From Neonectria sp. B-13 (lineage: Eukaryota; Ascomycota; Sordariomycetes; Hypocreales; Nectriaceae), in the NCBI GenBank assembly GCA_002682825.1, contig NOKP01000008.1, positions 372,001-436,000 of the forward strand: 64,000 nucleotides of DNA. Reading direction: 5' to 3'. The translations under genes and the position numbers were made by a program. The stretch's first letter is position 1; each line of letters opens with the position of its first letter. The notes under the pieces were generated by a model. It saw nothing but the letters and a program-made list of their open reading frames with translations. It searched no databases and was not told the origin of the DNA. Positions 1 through 11,090 of this stretch are shown piece by piece.

Positions 1-253
1 GCTCTACTCGCTGATTAGTATCTACCGAGTAGTGGCTGCTAGTATCTTCTTTTTAACTTACACCGTGGAACTCTCCATTCTCATTGAAGAATCCTTGGGG
101 GTTGAAGCGGCTGCTAGGGATCTCCTTGCGAAGATCCACAGGGTCGTGGAGCAGGGACCACAGCTTGGACGGGGAGCTGGCACCGCCTGGGAACCTGCAG
201 CTGCTGCCCACGATGGCGATGGGCTCGTTCATGTTTGATCCGGCGGAAGTCAT
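1..253 (-). CDS. Polyketide synthase, N-terminal fragment (KS start), cut by window edge
   Basis: The first exon (253-62) starts at an ATG and encodes the very beginning of a beta-ketoacyl synthase domain: [15 protein letters not shown], then a KLWSLL segment and RFNPQGFF followed by a Gly-rich turn. This order is the standard opening of fungal reducing PKS and PKS-NRPS proteins. The frame ends in a GTAAGT donor at 61-56, so positions 1-61 are mostly intron 1, with a TACTAAT-like branch sequence near the edge. The rest of the gene lies to the left of the window. The full domain content cannot be seen, so whether it is a plain HR-PKS or a hybrid is unknown. The trans-enoyl reductase, AflR-type regulator, MFS and oxidase that follow suit a reducing PKS lacking its own enoyl reductase (inference). 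It is a different gene from the PKS-NRPS at 35.5-47.7 kb. Confidence 0.85.
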
Positions 254-1736
254 TGTCGCGGCTTGTTCTGGTGTTCAACGAAACTGGGGGGTTGAGTTGA
301 ATATTAGATCCGGTTGGAAGGCAGTCGAGTGGGAGGATAAATGGTGAGTGACAGTTATCACAAGAGCTGCGTCTATTGTAGGTCTAAAGAAGCCGTGTGC
401 CTGGGTAAAACTTCTTTCGAGTCGTTGGAGGCTTCTCGATGTTGTCTATATACTCTACATCGTCAGTATAAATCGGGTCTCACTACACGGATCCCGATGT
501 TGTTGCCCATGTCTGGTCACGATATCGACATCTTACCCGACATCGTGCTCGTCGCCCTGCCGATACCGTGTTCAACGCCTTGCCGATACCAAGTTGAAAT
601 CTTGCCCGACATCTTACAACCAGAGCCCCGATGAGATCCTGTGGTGCAGGCCGGTGGATTTGTCGGGCTGCAGCTCCCGTGAAACTGGCCGAGACCGACC
701 AGTTCGTCGGCGACCGACCAACACTGGCCTGACCCGGACCGACAAGCTGAAGACAGCACCATCCCGGATTGGTTCTAGTCGTCTACGGAGAAAGCCGAAT
801 ACTAGTTTTGGTTCGACCGGCCTTTGACTGGTCACTCGATATGTCAGGGCCCCCGTATGCGAATGCGAACTGCGAGAACCTCCGTCACAAGCCGGTGCTC
901 TCACTCATGGTGTGAGAATCTGACTATTCGACCTGACGTGATACCGCCTCGTGGCGTTTGTCGCATGATACGTCCAGGCACCAAAGAACCAACTCTTTAG
1001 AACATTGCTAATCGCTGAACGAAAGATAGGAGTATTACGCATTTGGTTGAGGTTATGCAGGCCTTCGTCAACAGCTCAACTAACACAACCGATAGAGAAT
1101 CACCACCAAGATCAGACGAGTAGAACCATACATAGGTGCCAGATTTCAGATTGGACGATGTTACACTTTCTACCCTGAATTACTTGTTTCTGTTGTTTTC
1201 GTCGACTAACCAGAGTAACTATCGTAGCCTCCATATCTGGTGTCTCTAGCTTGATTGCGGCCTATTCACAACAAATCGAATTCACATCATTCATCACAAG
1301 AAACAATTCTCGTGCATCTTCTCTTTCAGGTTTCTGTAAAAAGTGTTTTCTAACCGGTTTTCAATTTTTCTCATCTTCTTGACTGTATTGAATCGCTCAA
1401 TTTTCAAACTGCCTCCTCATGTTCTTGGACCCAATAAACAACTCTAACAACTTCTATTATTAACTATCAATCACCGCTTCATCAACGAGGCGATTTAGGC
1501 TCTGTATCTCTAGCCGCATCTGTAACTGAAATCAAAACATAACTATCAATCTATCTATATACCGATATTAGCTCATTCACCTTTTCCAGTTTGTTGTGAT
1601 GAACGAGATCTTCCACTCGAGGCCCGACCCCGTAGCACCCATTGGAGCGCGCAGTCTATTGCTCCCAAGAAGAAAGCAAAAGTGACGAAATGAGTGACGA
1701 GCTGTTGTAGAGCAGTTTTGTTTTATCGGGATAAGT
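254..1736. other. Intergenic, PKS promoter side
   Basis: No convincing gene is seen. Open frames here have no recognisable domains. The part next to the PKS start holds clustered GACCGACC/ACTGG words (about 685-740 and 810-830), including GGACCGA at 735-741, which recurs in other promoters of this window. From about 1180 to 1700 the base composition shifts towards AT, as expected for untranslated or decayed sequence. Confidence 0.5.
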
Positions 1737-3609
1737 TTAGTGGCCGGCAAGCGCCGCCATGTCGATCTTCCCCCACGGCATAAGCAGCGAGCACACTAGA
1801 GTCACAGCCCCAGCGGCGACCACGGTGCCGAAAACCCGGCGAATGGTGGATGCAACCGCGTGGACGGCGATTTGGATGATTTCCGGGTCAGCTGAAGCGA
1901 AGATGGGCGACAAGGTGCCCGCAAGACCAGATCGCACGTAGTCGTCGGGGTAGCCGTAGCCCTCGTAACCGTCCTTGAGCGAGTTGAAACCCAGGTTCTG
2001 GAACAGGCAGCCGGCGATGGCCAGCGCGATGGCCACGGTTCCGATCTGGGCGACGTTGATGAAGCCGATCGAGTTTGGGCGATCCTTCGCCGTCACTTTT
2101 GTCGCCGCAACCGTGTAGGCCGTCTGGAACATGACTCCCAGACCGGCACCCATGAGAACCTCGTACCCGTAGATGTTCGACGCACTGGTGTCTTCGTCGA
2201 TGGTGAAGAGCAAAGCTCCGCCTATGGTGGTGAAAATACCACCGCCGATGTAGAAGATGTTGTAGCGTCGGAGCACCGGCAAGAGGCCACCGGCGAACAT
2301 GACGAAGAAGATGAAGACGACAATGTACGGCAACAGACGCACCGCTGCCTGCAGAGCCCCGTCGCCCTGCGTAAACTGGAAGAACAGGGGCACGTAGTAC
2401 AGCACCACGGCGTTGCTGAAGGAAGCCGTCGCAGTGACGATGTACAGCAGCACCAGAAGATGGTTCTTGAGGAAGTGCACGGGGAAGATTCGTAGGTCGG
2501 GCGTGGTGAAGAGACACCAACCCTGCTGCACGATGAAGGCAACGAGAGACACGCCCCAAACCACCCAAAGCGCAATTGATGTGCCGGAGCCCCACGGATA
2601 CGTCGAACCGCTAAATGAGACGACCGTCATGAAGATGGTGAAGACGGCCGCATTGAGCACGGCGCCGATCCAGTCAACTTGGCGGAGCTTCTCCAGGAAG
2701 CGGAGGTCCTTGCGGGGGTCAAATCCGGGGAACATGAAGATGTAGACAGGAGAGAGAACGCCAGCAAGGGGGAGGTTGATGTAGAACGACTGCCGCCAGT
2801 GTTAGTGCATGCGGTGAGACAACCTGCAGCAAGGAATCATAACTAACCCATCGCCAGGTTGCGCTGCTGTCGGAAAAGGCACCGCCAACAACGGGTCCAA
2901 GAATGGCGCCAACTCCCCACGACAATCCGATGAGAGCATTGTACAGCGAGGCTTCTTTGTCGGTCGCGAAGACGGCAACATAGGTCAGACTCCTAAATCT
3001 ATGGTTAGCCTAGATGATCTCGTGACAGAGATTACAAGGTTACATACCCAAGATACATGCCAGCGCCGCCCACACCAGCGATGACTCGGCCGATGATAAG
3101 GGCGGCAGAAGTCGGCGCAGCACCGCACAAGGCGCTGCCAGCTTCGAAGATGACGATGGACGAGAGAATCAGGGGCTTGATGTCGAAGAGTCCGTACAAG
3201 CGGCCCAGGAGCAGAATGACAGCAACCGAAGCCATCGGGAAGCCGAGTCCGATCCACGAGAGGTTCTCAATGTCTCCCAGACTCTCGTAGACGGGGCCCT
3301 GGACGTCAGCAGCTATGGTGGTATCGAGGCCTGCACCCTGTTAGTCTCTGGAAGGAATGCATGAACGATGCACGGGCGCTTACCGTACAAGAGGGCTCCC
3401 AGAAAGAGACCCACGAGGACCGAGATCCACCTAAGCGTCGACATGCCCTCTCTCGGGTGAGGTGGATGAGTTTCACACGCCTCAGGATCAGACTGGTCCA
3501 AGGTGTTGGCGGCAGACGTCCTGTCCTCATCTGCTCCAGAGGTGGACAGTTCAGGACTGTCTTTCTCAAGGGGCAGCATTTCAGAGCTGTTCTTCTCAGT
3601 GGTTGACAT
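1737..3609 (-). CDS. MFS transporter, DHA14-type drug/metabolite exporter
   Basis: Predicted plasma-membrane drug:proton antiporter of about 568 aa. Exons read 3609-3384, 3330-3048, 2992-2848 and 2789-1737, with introns of 53, 55 and 58 nt and matching phases. An acidic, Ser/Glu-rich cytosolic N-terminus of about 70 residues precedes the first membrane span. The GRVIAGVGGAGMYLG segment is the motif C region typical of antiporter-type MFS exporters, followed by GAILGPVVGGAF and WRWSFYINLP. The long last exon holds about nine more hydrophobic spans, giving the usual 14-TM layout. The gene sits between the PKS fragment and an AflR-type regulator, which suggests export of the polyketide product. 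Substrate is not readable from sequence. Confidence 0.9.
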
Positions 3610-3983
3610 TTTGAAGCCGAGTGACTAAAGATTGAAGACTAGACTGTCGAAGACTTCTGGGGACTAGGAAGGCGGCGAACTGTGTTCTCCAGGTAACCAA
3701 GTTGGTAGTAGTAGCAGGATCAGCCCCAAGCTAGTAGTAGGAAATGTTCGACTTGACAGCAGGAAACGGAGCTTTGAACGTGAACGCTCATCCCGGCGTC
3801 GAGTGGGCCATTTATTACGACTCCAAAGAGCCCGGTTCACGGTGAGTTAGATGAGAGTCCCAGGTCTGCTGCCTCCCCGGTCGGGGAGTTCCGAGCAGGC
3901 GGCGGTTCAAGACCGACGAAACAGAGTAAGCGAGTGCGAGTCCGCGAGGAGGCGTCCCCGACTTATGGCATTCCGAGAGCCGA

Positions 3984-4019
3984 GAGGCCAAGACGAGGCC
4001 CTGAGGAGGCCAAGACGAG
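3984..4019. repeat. Short direct repeat GAGGCCAAGACGAG
   Basis: Two identical 14-bp copies at 3984-3997 and 4006-4019, 22 bp apart, in the non-coding block upstream of the MFS gene. No function is evident. Confidence 0.6.
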
Positions 4020-4649
4020 ATCGCCCTATCACAGCCTTGCCAGAGCCCTGGCCGTAGCCCTACCAGCCTTAGCGAGTCCGATGGCATTCTGTCGGTCGGA
4101 TCCGCGTGTGATCTGTCACGCGCAAAACAGCGTCTTCCCGTTTCAGCCACAGATATCACGTCCCGGCGGGTGTGTGTTGTCACAATTGCTGACAGTGGCC
4201 TTATGGCTGTTCTCGACTAGGCCCAAGGCGGTTTCCGTTCACATGGGAGTCGGCCCTTGGAGCAAGTCGCCTATTCGCCGTGGCAGATGCCTCTACGCGA
4301 ACTAATGCTCGAAAGGCAAGGCCTACGAACACCCTGGTTGACTCGCTAGGGTGAATCGCTAGGGGATGTAGGGGGAGCGGGCCGGCCCTCGCTATGCACA
4401 TCAATGATCAACAGAATAACAAGCCGACACGTTGATAATCTTTCCGAAGCTGAAGCCACCGCCACTTTTTGCCTTTTCGAGTCGAAGGATTCGAGCCAAG
4501 CGAAAGCGACGATTTCGCAGAAGTGCATCTTGCATGGAACTTTTTGCTCGGCCTTTTCCGGACAAGGGGCCTGGGTGCCGGCAGGGCAAGGCGGCCGATG
4601 GTTCGAAGTCCGTAGCAGTCAACGAGTAATCAACGGGTAATAAACGAGC

Positions 4650-4697
4650 AATGTGCGTAGCAGTGTACGCAGCCATGTACGTAGCCATGTACGTAGC
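4650..4697. repeat. 12-bp tandem repeat, about 4 copies
   Basis: Two exact copies of CATGTACGTAGC (4674-4685, 4686-4697) are preceded by two diverged copies (4650-4661 and 4662-4673). A related TCCGTACGTAG word follows near 4706-4716. It lies in the gene-free block between the MFS gene and the AflR-type regulator. Confidence 0.7.
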
Positions 4698-6755
4698 AAC
4701 AGTACTCCGTACGTAGTATGCAGAATGCAATCTCCAGTTCCCGATGACGCGATAAGAACAACCCCATGACATAGGCCGATGGCGACAGCCACGCTGAGGC
4801 CAAGTCCGCCCCAGCCAAGGCGCTTACTACATGCTTGCTACAGTAGTCTACAAGCACAAGCCTCTTCGTAAGGCGATGTCTCTGCGGAGAAAAGCTGGGC
4901 GCCCGGTACTCACCTTGTATGCCGAAATCGAGGATCTGACACTTCAGACGCCACCGTCTGATTTTCTCCGCGGAGATTGAGAGGCGCTCATCCACCCCGT
5001 AATTCAAAATGCTGTTGCTGCTGCGTTGGGCGGTCGAGGCCTTCCCCCCCTGCCGTCAGACATTGCATTGGCCGTCTTGACGCGACATGGCAGACGTGCC
5101 GACCTGTCACGGGTTTCACTATTCACTCGCAGGTGGCCGATGATGCCGGTGCCCCAACAGGTTTCGATATCGACGTCGGATTGAAAGGGCAGGAATTTAA
5201 TGCACGCGAAAGGGTCTCAACGATCGAGACTATGATTGAGATGGGTGCCCTGAGATGTTTGGTGGAGCCACCGCGAACTGTGCCCCTCGTCATTGTTAGG
5301 GAATTTGCCAAAGAGCACCATGTGCATCTTGAAGGATTCATATACCTGCAAACCTGCAACCGGCCAACTTGCATGCCCCATCCCACGTGGCAGTGACCCC
5401 ACGCAGAACACGTTCTGTCTGTACCGTCGGTTTACTGTACGAATAGCTAGCTTCTTTCGCTGGTGGCACTGCAGATAGACATGGGCTGATGCTGGCCGGA
5501 TAATGACCGATTCCAAGGGCAATACTCACGTACAATATACCCAGACATACCGTTACTAGCACGCGAATCAGAAGGTTCTAAAGCATGCTGCACCAGTCGT
5601 GATACTGTCTGCTCCAAGGCCGGCCTCCGATGGGTTCAATCTATGCCCCAGCACCGTCAAGCTCGGTCAAGGCACCACTCCATCTGTTATCTCTCCAACG
5701 CCGGCGGGTCTCAATTGACGTAGTGTAACTCTGCGGGAGTGCTTCGGGTCCTCCGAGTCTACCAATAGGCATCGCAGAGCTTTCCCTCCGGCGCGACATC
5801 TACACGTCTCCGGGCCATGATGACGCGAGCTGGGAGCTTAGGTCAGCTACGAGCCCGGCTAAGCTGGGCCGGCATATCGTGAGACATCAGCACGAGGGAG
5901 TTAGCCTGGCACTCCAGTGAACACCAAGGGAGGCGCTCCGGTGCTGCAGTTGAAGCGCTCCTGGCCAACCAACGGGGCATTTTGCCTTCGGGTAAACCGA
6001 TAGACGGACAAAAGGACCGACATGAGATGAGAGATACTGGAAGAATGAGCAAGGGTTTACTATTCAGAGTTGGGGATCGAGAGCTGGTATCGAGAAGCTG
6101 GTTGCTACGGATTTTCTGGTACGGGAGTAAGATGCCTACGGTTCATGGTTGAGATGTTGCTGCTGCTTCTGACGGGACAGTGAAGGACTAACGGCGGCAT
6201 AAAGGCTGACGGCAGCATAAGACTCACGGCAGTGATACGAACCTGTACCAAACCAAACGGTGGTCAGCGCCCGTTGGATCGTCCGTCTAGACGGTACTTG
6301 GCCACCGTAAATTAGGCTAGATGGATGGAATCAAAGGCCCTTTGGAGAGCCGTGTGTTGCCACACAGGCAAACTGCAAGCAGTGATGGTTGCCGCACAAT
6401 CAAGGCCTCCCCTGTCCGTGGTGCATCGACAACCCCTGCTGACCTCGTATCATGAGCCCTATCAGCCCCTGTGGCCTCACGCCATGTAGTCTAGATGCCA
6501 CCGGGATTGTAGGCCCGCGCACAACGCGACATGGCCATCACCCTAGAGATGCATGAAAGTCGTTATACGGCGGGGGGTCCCTTTTGGGGGCCAGAGAAGG
6601 GGGAGGAGGTCCTACGTACTACGTACAGCGGCCAAGAAGGCATCGACACGCAGCAATAAATTAACTCTATGAGAATGGCCCTCGCGACCGTTCTATTGGG
6701 ACCGGTTACTATTTGATAGCTTAACGGTACCTTGATAATACAAGCACCAACCTAT

Positions 6756-9004
6756 ATGGAGAACATGTCCATACCAAGCACAATGTCTGCACCAACTGGG
6801 CCTCTTCCCCGAAGCCATTCGACCTCCACACTGGGGCGGCGTCAGGCCTGTGACCGGTGTTCCGAGCAGAAAGTCCGATGCATCCGCAACACTCCTACCA
6901 ACGAAGATGTTGGCGATGGAGAAGCGGTGGGCTTGGCACGATGCTTGCGGTGCAGGAAAGCTCGGGCCGCATGTGTATACAGTTGTAAGGGTCAATTCCG
7001 AGTCCGAAACAGCACCGTCTTCGTTGTCGTCGTTGTCGTTGACGTCGTCGTCGTCGTCCGTCCCATTGGGAGTGGTTCATTGCGCGTGGCAACCTGAATC
7101 GGCTTTCGTGGCGGATGGATGCGTCGTCGGATTGCGAGAGCGAGGCGGCTAGCTACACAAAGTGAAGGCTAACGCATGGATCATCTCTAGTCTACCAAAG
7201 AACCGGGAGGCCCTCGAAGCGGTCCTCGTCCGAGCTGCAATGGGAAAACCACAGCAAGAGGCCCACGCGGACGTCGACGCCGGTGCCACGCGAAAAGGTG
7301 TCGGCGACGTCGTCGAGCATCGAGGTGTTGGCCGCGGCCACGGCCATGGCGATGCGCAAGGAGCCTGAGTCGCGATCTGCTCCGGTCGAGACGACTGAGC
7401 CGGACCAGATGATCTCCGACGCAGGTCCCATGGAGCAGGATCGCGATCACGACCAGGACCACGACGATGGCAACCACAACCACAACCACATCCACAGCCA
7501 AAACCAGAACCAGAACCAAAACCACTCGCTGGACCTCCTCCCCGACACCACCTACGACACCACCTACGAACAGTGCATGGCCGAGTTTGGCCTCAACGGG
7601 CTCGAGATCTGGACCGGCATCTCATCGCTCTCCACCGGCTCCATCTCCCCACAGGTGGAGCTGGAGCTGGGACAGATGAATTATCCCATTTCCGGCGTGG
7701 CGGGCACCTGCATCATGGCGTCGGACCCTCCAGACTACGACGATGGTGGCGTTGTCCACAGGGCTGAGTTTGAAACAGCAGCAGCCCACGGCAACAGTGG
7801 CATCAACACCAACAACACCAACGGTAACGCCATCACCAACGGTAACACCAACGCCAGCACCGGCGGCCCCAACTCCACCGAGTCCTACATCGAGCAGCTC
7901 GCCGAACTCAACCTCGCCATCTTCCGCTCCACCCGCTCCCTGTGCCAGTGCACCGGTGCAACGCCAGCTGCAACGTCGGGTGCTAACACGCCCACGCTCA
8001 CGCCCGTGTCGCTAGCCTGGCCGTTCTCGGGCGAGATCTTCGAGGCCACGAGCTCGCTGATCAGGCTGATCGACAACTTCACGCAGCAGGCTCACACAAC
8101 TGCCGATGGCGATGCTACGCTGTCCAGCGACCCCATGGTGCTCGACTTTGAAACGTCCCTCAACCTGGAGCCGTCTCCCGACGACCCAAGCAACGTCTTT
8201 GCCGCAGCCGCATCCGCATGCGCCGTCCCGTCCGCCGTAAAGTCCGCTCCCAGCCAAATCCCCGATCCCGGGGTGGCATTGCTGATTCTGGCCGCCCACC
8301 AACGGCTCTTGAGCGCCTTTGAGAACATGTGCAGCTCCATCCACCGCTATTTGCAGGCCATGCAGGAGGGACCAGCCCTGAACTTTGGCGGCCAACAGCA
8401 ACAACAGCAGTCGTGCGGCAGTCTCTATGGAGGTCAGCAGAACACCCCCAGCGGGCTCTACGGCAGCCAGGTCCAGAACCAGATGTACATGCCGTCGCAC
8501 TCGCACTCGCACTCTCACTCTCACTCTCACTCGCACTCGCTCTCTCACTCTCACTCGCTCTCGCTCTCGTCGGCCGACGGCTGCAACAGTCCCTTTGGCG
8601 GCCCCGCCCAGACCTTTGCGCCCTCGTCGACCGCCCAGTTTGTCGTCGTCGTCGAGCTCATCACCTACTATCTCAACCGCCTGGATCGCGCGCTGGGGCC
8701 AGCGGTAAGTGGGGAAACGGAACAGGGCCCGGACTCAAATGCCCTGTTGGAACAACCGCTCGACGGATTCGACCTCTCCTCCGGCTCGTCGGACGAATCC
8801 TCGCCCGACTTCTGCACCCTCGGACTCGCTGAAACTTACTCCGCCTCCAGCCAGACCCAGAGCAGCAAGACCAGCGAGGAGGGCGGCAGCAGCAGCTCCA
8901 GAGCCTTGATGAAGGTGGGACACGAGATGCATGATCGCTATCAGAAGCTGCGGGAGCACATAAGGGTGATTAAGAGGGTGATACGGGCATCCAACGACAG
9001 TTGA
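6756..9004 (+). CDS. AflR-type Zn2Cys6 transcription factor
   Basis: Predicted pathway regulator of 680 aa. Exon 1 (6756-6984) begins at the first in-frame ATG and carries the zinc cluster: CDRCSEQKVRC, a longer-than-usual loop, then CLRCRKARAAC. A 206-nt intron (6985-7190, branch GGCTAACGC, acceptor CTCTAG) joins it in phase to exon 2 (7191-9004), giving the basic linker FYQRTGRPSKR that normally follows this domain. The C-terminal half shows the AflR regulatory-domain pattern: SYIEQLAELNLAIFRS, a region of about 320-400 with LILAAHQRLLSAFENM, and QFVVVVELITYYLNRLDRAL. Low-complexity tracts of His/Asn/Gln and Ser/His interrupt it. The neighbouring trans-ER, MFS and PKS make it the likely regulator of the left cluster. 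Confidence 0.9.
7466..7527 (+). repeat. Coding low-complexity tract, His/Asn/Gln-rich
   Basis: A CAACCACAAC-like tract in the AflR-type regulator encodes alternating Asn-His and then Asn-Gln residues. Such tracts often vary in length between strains (general knowledge). Confidence 0.8.
8495..8568 (+). repeat. Coding microsatellite (CACTCG/CACTCT)n, Ser-His repeats
   Basis: About 25 codons of alternating CAC and TCN encode a Ser-His run that turns into Leu-Ser. It lies in the regulatory half of the AflR-type regulator. It is hexanucleotide-periodic, so slippage would preserve the reading frame. Confidence 0.85.
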
Positions 9005-9331
9005 ACGGGGGGATGGATTTCATTATATACGTTACGTGTGTTTGATTAGATAAACAAGACCGAGACTGGCCCATTTCAAGTTAGAAAGAATACTACCTAC
9101 ACTCCCACGAAGCTTGAATACACCGAGCCGCTGTGAAGTAGCCTGATCATACCGGAGTAGACATTTGGTACATGAAGCCCAATTTACACCCACCTGAACT
9201 ACCCAAGGTCTCTGCAGAAGTCACTTGCAACCTTTCAGAGATCTGATATTTTCAAACTGAAGCACAGCTATGTTTGTAATTCTGGTGTTTTGACGCCCAA
9301 ACTATCTACTTGTCAAGCCCCACTGCACTGA
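9005..9331. other. Convergent intergenic region
   Basis: This 327-bp stretch lies between the stop codons of the AflR-type regulator (+) and the enoyl reductase (-). Nothing beyond AT-rich 3' flanks is seen. Confidence 0.5.
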
Positions 9332-10492
9332 TTATTTGAAAACTACTGCAAGCTTCTTCCCCGAGACCGATCCAGATTCCAACTGCTCCATTCCCTCCAA
9401 GATGCTCTCGAAATCATGACCCACAACTTCCGTTGGGTGCGCTCTGATTCTGCCCTGATCAAGCAATGTCTGAATAACGGCAAAGCACCTCACAGCTATA
9501 TCGTGCTTCTCCGGATTCGCAGCTCGCCAGTACTCACCTGGAAGTTCTACTTCATGCCCAAACGCTTCCAGTGCCAGGATAAAATCCACCGTGACGTCGT
9601 CCCGCGTCTTCCACTCGTCCTCAAAGTCCTCTAGAAGAACTAGACGTCCCCCCGAAGGCCCGATGGCGGCCTCGCAGCACGCGATGGAGGCCTCATCGGT
9701 GATACACGCCAGCGCATGGCGGAGCCCGCCGCTCGTGTGCTTTTTGATATCCTGCGCAACGCTGGCAACCTTGTAGTCGAAAACCGCGCTAGCGCCGTAG
9801 GATTTGACCATTTCAAAGTTGCGTGGCGAGCACACGCCTATGGGATCGCATCCAATGCTTTTGATATTTCCCCGTTTAGCCACTTCACGATGATGTCTAC
9901 AATGAGATGTAACTCACAGTTTGAGCAGCTGGATCGCCATGGTTCCAGACGCCGTGCTCGCACCGTAGACCAACACAGGGGCTCCGGCTCCCAAAGATGA
10001 AGTAGAGCCGATTTCCGCTACATCAAATTCAAAGCCCAGGGAATGCAACGCCAAACAACCTGTTGTCAGCCCTGTCCCGAGCGCCGCAGCCTGAGCCAGG
10101 GGGAGACTCTCGGGTACTTTCAGCACCAAGTCTGCCGGCGCCCTCACAAACTCGGCAAAGCAGCCGCCGTCGAGATCAGCAGGGTTGTTGCCATGCACGC
10201 CGCCGCAGACAATGTCACCCACTCGCAGATCGGGGCGGACCTTGGCGGCATGGTCTTCAATGCGGATGACCTGGCCTGCATAGTCTATGCCGACCAGTGT
10301 GCCGGGAACGGGAAACGCAGGGCCCATCTTGAAGTCGGTCGGGTTGAGGGCCACGGCCATGGTCTTGACAAGAATGCTCCCCGACTTGAGAGGCGGAACA
10401 CGAGCATGTTGCACGAGGACGGGCTCTCCGTCGGCGTTCTGGACGATTGCCCGCTGAGAGTCTGGAACTTCCAGAGGCACTGACGGTGACAT
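9332..10492 (-). CDS. trans-acting enoyl reductase, zinc-type MDR family (LovC-like)
   Basis: Predicted NADPH-dependent enoyl reductase of 366 aa, the usual size of LovC-like partners of reducing PKSs. Exon 1 is 10492-9918 and exon 2 is 9857-9332, joined over a 60-nt intron (GTGAGT donor, GGCTAAACG branch). The start at 10492 gives MSPSVPLEV and fits family N-termini. Features seen: KTMAVALNPTDFK near residue 45, GTLVGIDYAGQV, GDIVCGGVHGNNP, the nucleotide-binding VLVYGASTASGTMAIQLLKL at about 175-195, and VCSPRNFEMVKSYGA just after the splice. The family reduces alpha,beta-double bonds of chains held on a PKS whose own ER is inactive. The natural partner is the PKS at the left edge, but the PKS-NRPS has its own ER gene beside it at 48.8 kb, so cross-use is possible. 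Confidence 0.9.
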
Positions 10493-11090
10493 GGTGGGTT
10501 TTGCTAGTGGAATGGGAGACTTGCCGTTGGAACTGCAACACAAGAATGATCAAGTTGGCCGAGTTGAGCGGAACTAAGCACTAATGCGAGTGAATGTTTC
10601 AAGAGATGTTCGGGGTCGGGGACATACAAGACTGAAGCGGATCCGGGGAGTCGGACCCGAGTGGAACGAGATGACGATAGGGACGTGGTTGTTCAGTAAT
10701 CGGTAAACGGACATAATTAAATCATAGAGTCATAGACCACTGGCCAGACCTGAAAGCTGCCCAGTAAGAAAGAGGAAGGAAATTGATATTCCGTCTCTCA
10801 TCTCGAAGGATGCGCATGCGAGTTGCGAATGCGATGTTCCCTTGCGAGTCCGTGCGAGTGCGATCTTGTGCGAATGCGATTGCTTAGCGAGTGCGATGTG
10901 ATTCATGTGATTCATGCGAGTGATGATGCCGATTACCGAAATGGTGTTGAGACTTGTGCATGGAAAAGCGGGGTTGTCACGGTATGATGTGCGCGTCTAG
11001 GGTAGCACTGGTATAATTGCATCTCACAACTCACACTGACCTCCATCTTCTCCGCCATTCACATCGTCAACTTGGACACACACAGCTCCA
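10493..11090. promoter_or_regulatory. Divergent promoter of enoyl reductase and metallo-beta-lactamase genes
   Basis: The 598-bp region between two divergent start codons contains TCGGACCCGA at 10651-10660, close to the TCG-N5-CGA site known for AflR-type proteins but one base shorter. It also holds a run of degenerate TGCGAGTGCGAT/GATTCATG repeats at about 10808-10930. A TATAAT at 11012-11017 lies about 75 bp before the plus-strand ATG. Function is inferred from position only. Confidence 0.5.
10808..10930. repeat. Degenerate GCGAGTGCGAT-type repeats
   Basis: Repeated words of the form TGCGAATGCGAT, TGCGAGTGCGAT and TGTGATTCATG occur through this stretch of the divergent promoter. They are imperfect and not strictly periodic. 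Confidence 0.55.

Larger units (their letters stand above)
3610..6755. other. 3.1 kb region without a supportable gene
   Basis: Several frames of 60-140 codons exist on both strands, but none shows a domain, a signal peptide or an intron pattern that joins neighbouring frames. The longest (about 4977-5396, plus strand, no ATG at its start) is not recognised. The stretch contains a 14-bp direct repeat (GAGGCCAAGACGAG at 3984-3997 and 4006-4019) and a 12-bp tandem repeat at 4650-4697. It may be the regulatory region of the MFS and the regulator, or an eroded insertion. Confidence 0.45.

Noticed and set aside
348..827. 159-codon plus-strand frame near the left edge
   Set aside because: Its composition is Arg/Ser/Cys-rich without a domain. 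It lies in the PKS promoter and is repeat-like.
4404..4640. A frame reading FSGQGAWVPAGQ, like the start of a PKS acyltransferase domain
   Set aside because: The match is limited to about ten residues. Nothing before or after it fits an AT domain, and no exons can be joined around it. It is treated as chance.
4977..5396. 139-codon plus-strand frame
   Set aside because: It does not start with ATG, has a Cys run and no recognised motif, and cannot be linked to other exons.
8012..8554. 180-codon minus-strand frame rich in Arg-Val repeats
   Set aside because: It is the antisense shadow of the Ser-His microsatellite in the AflR-type regulator.
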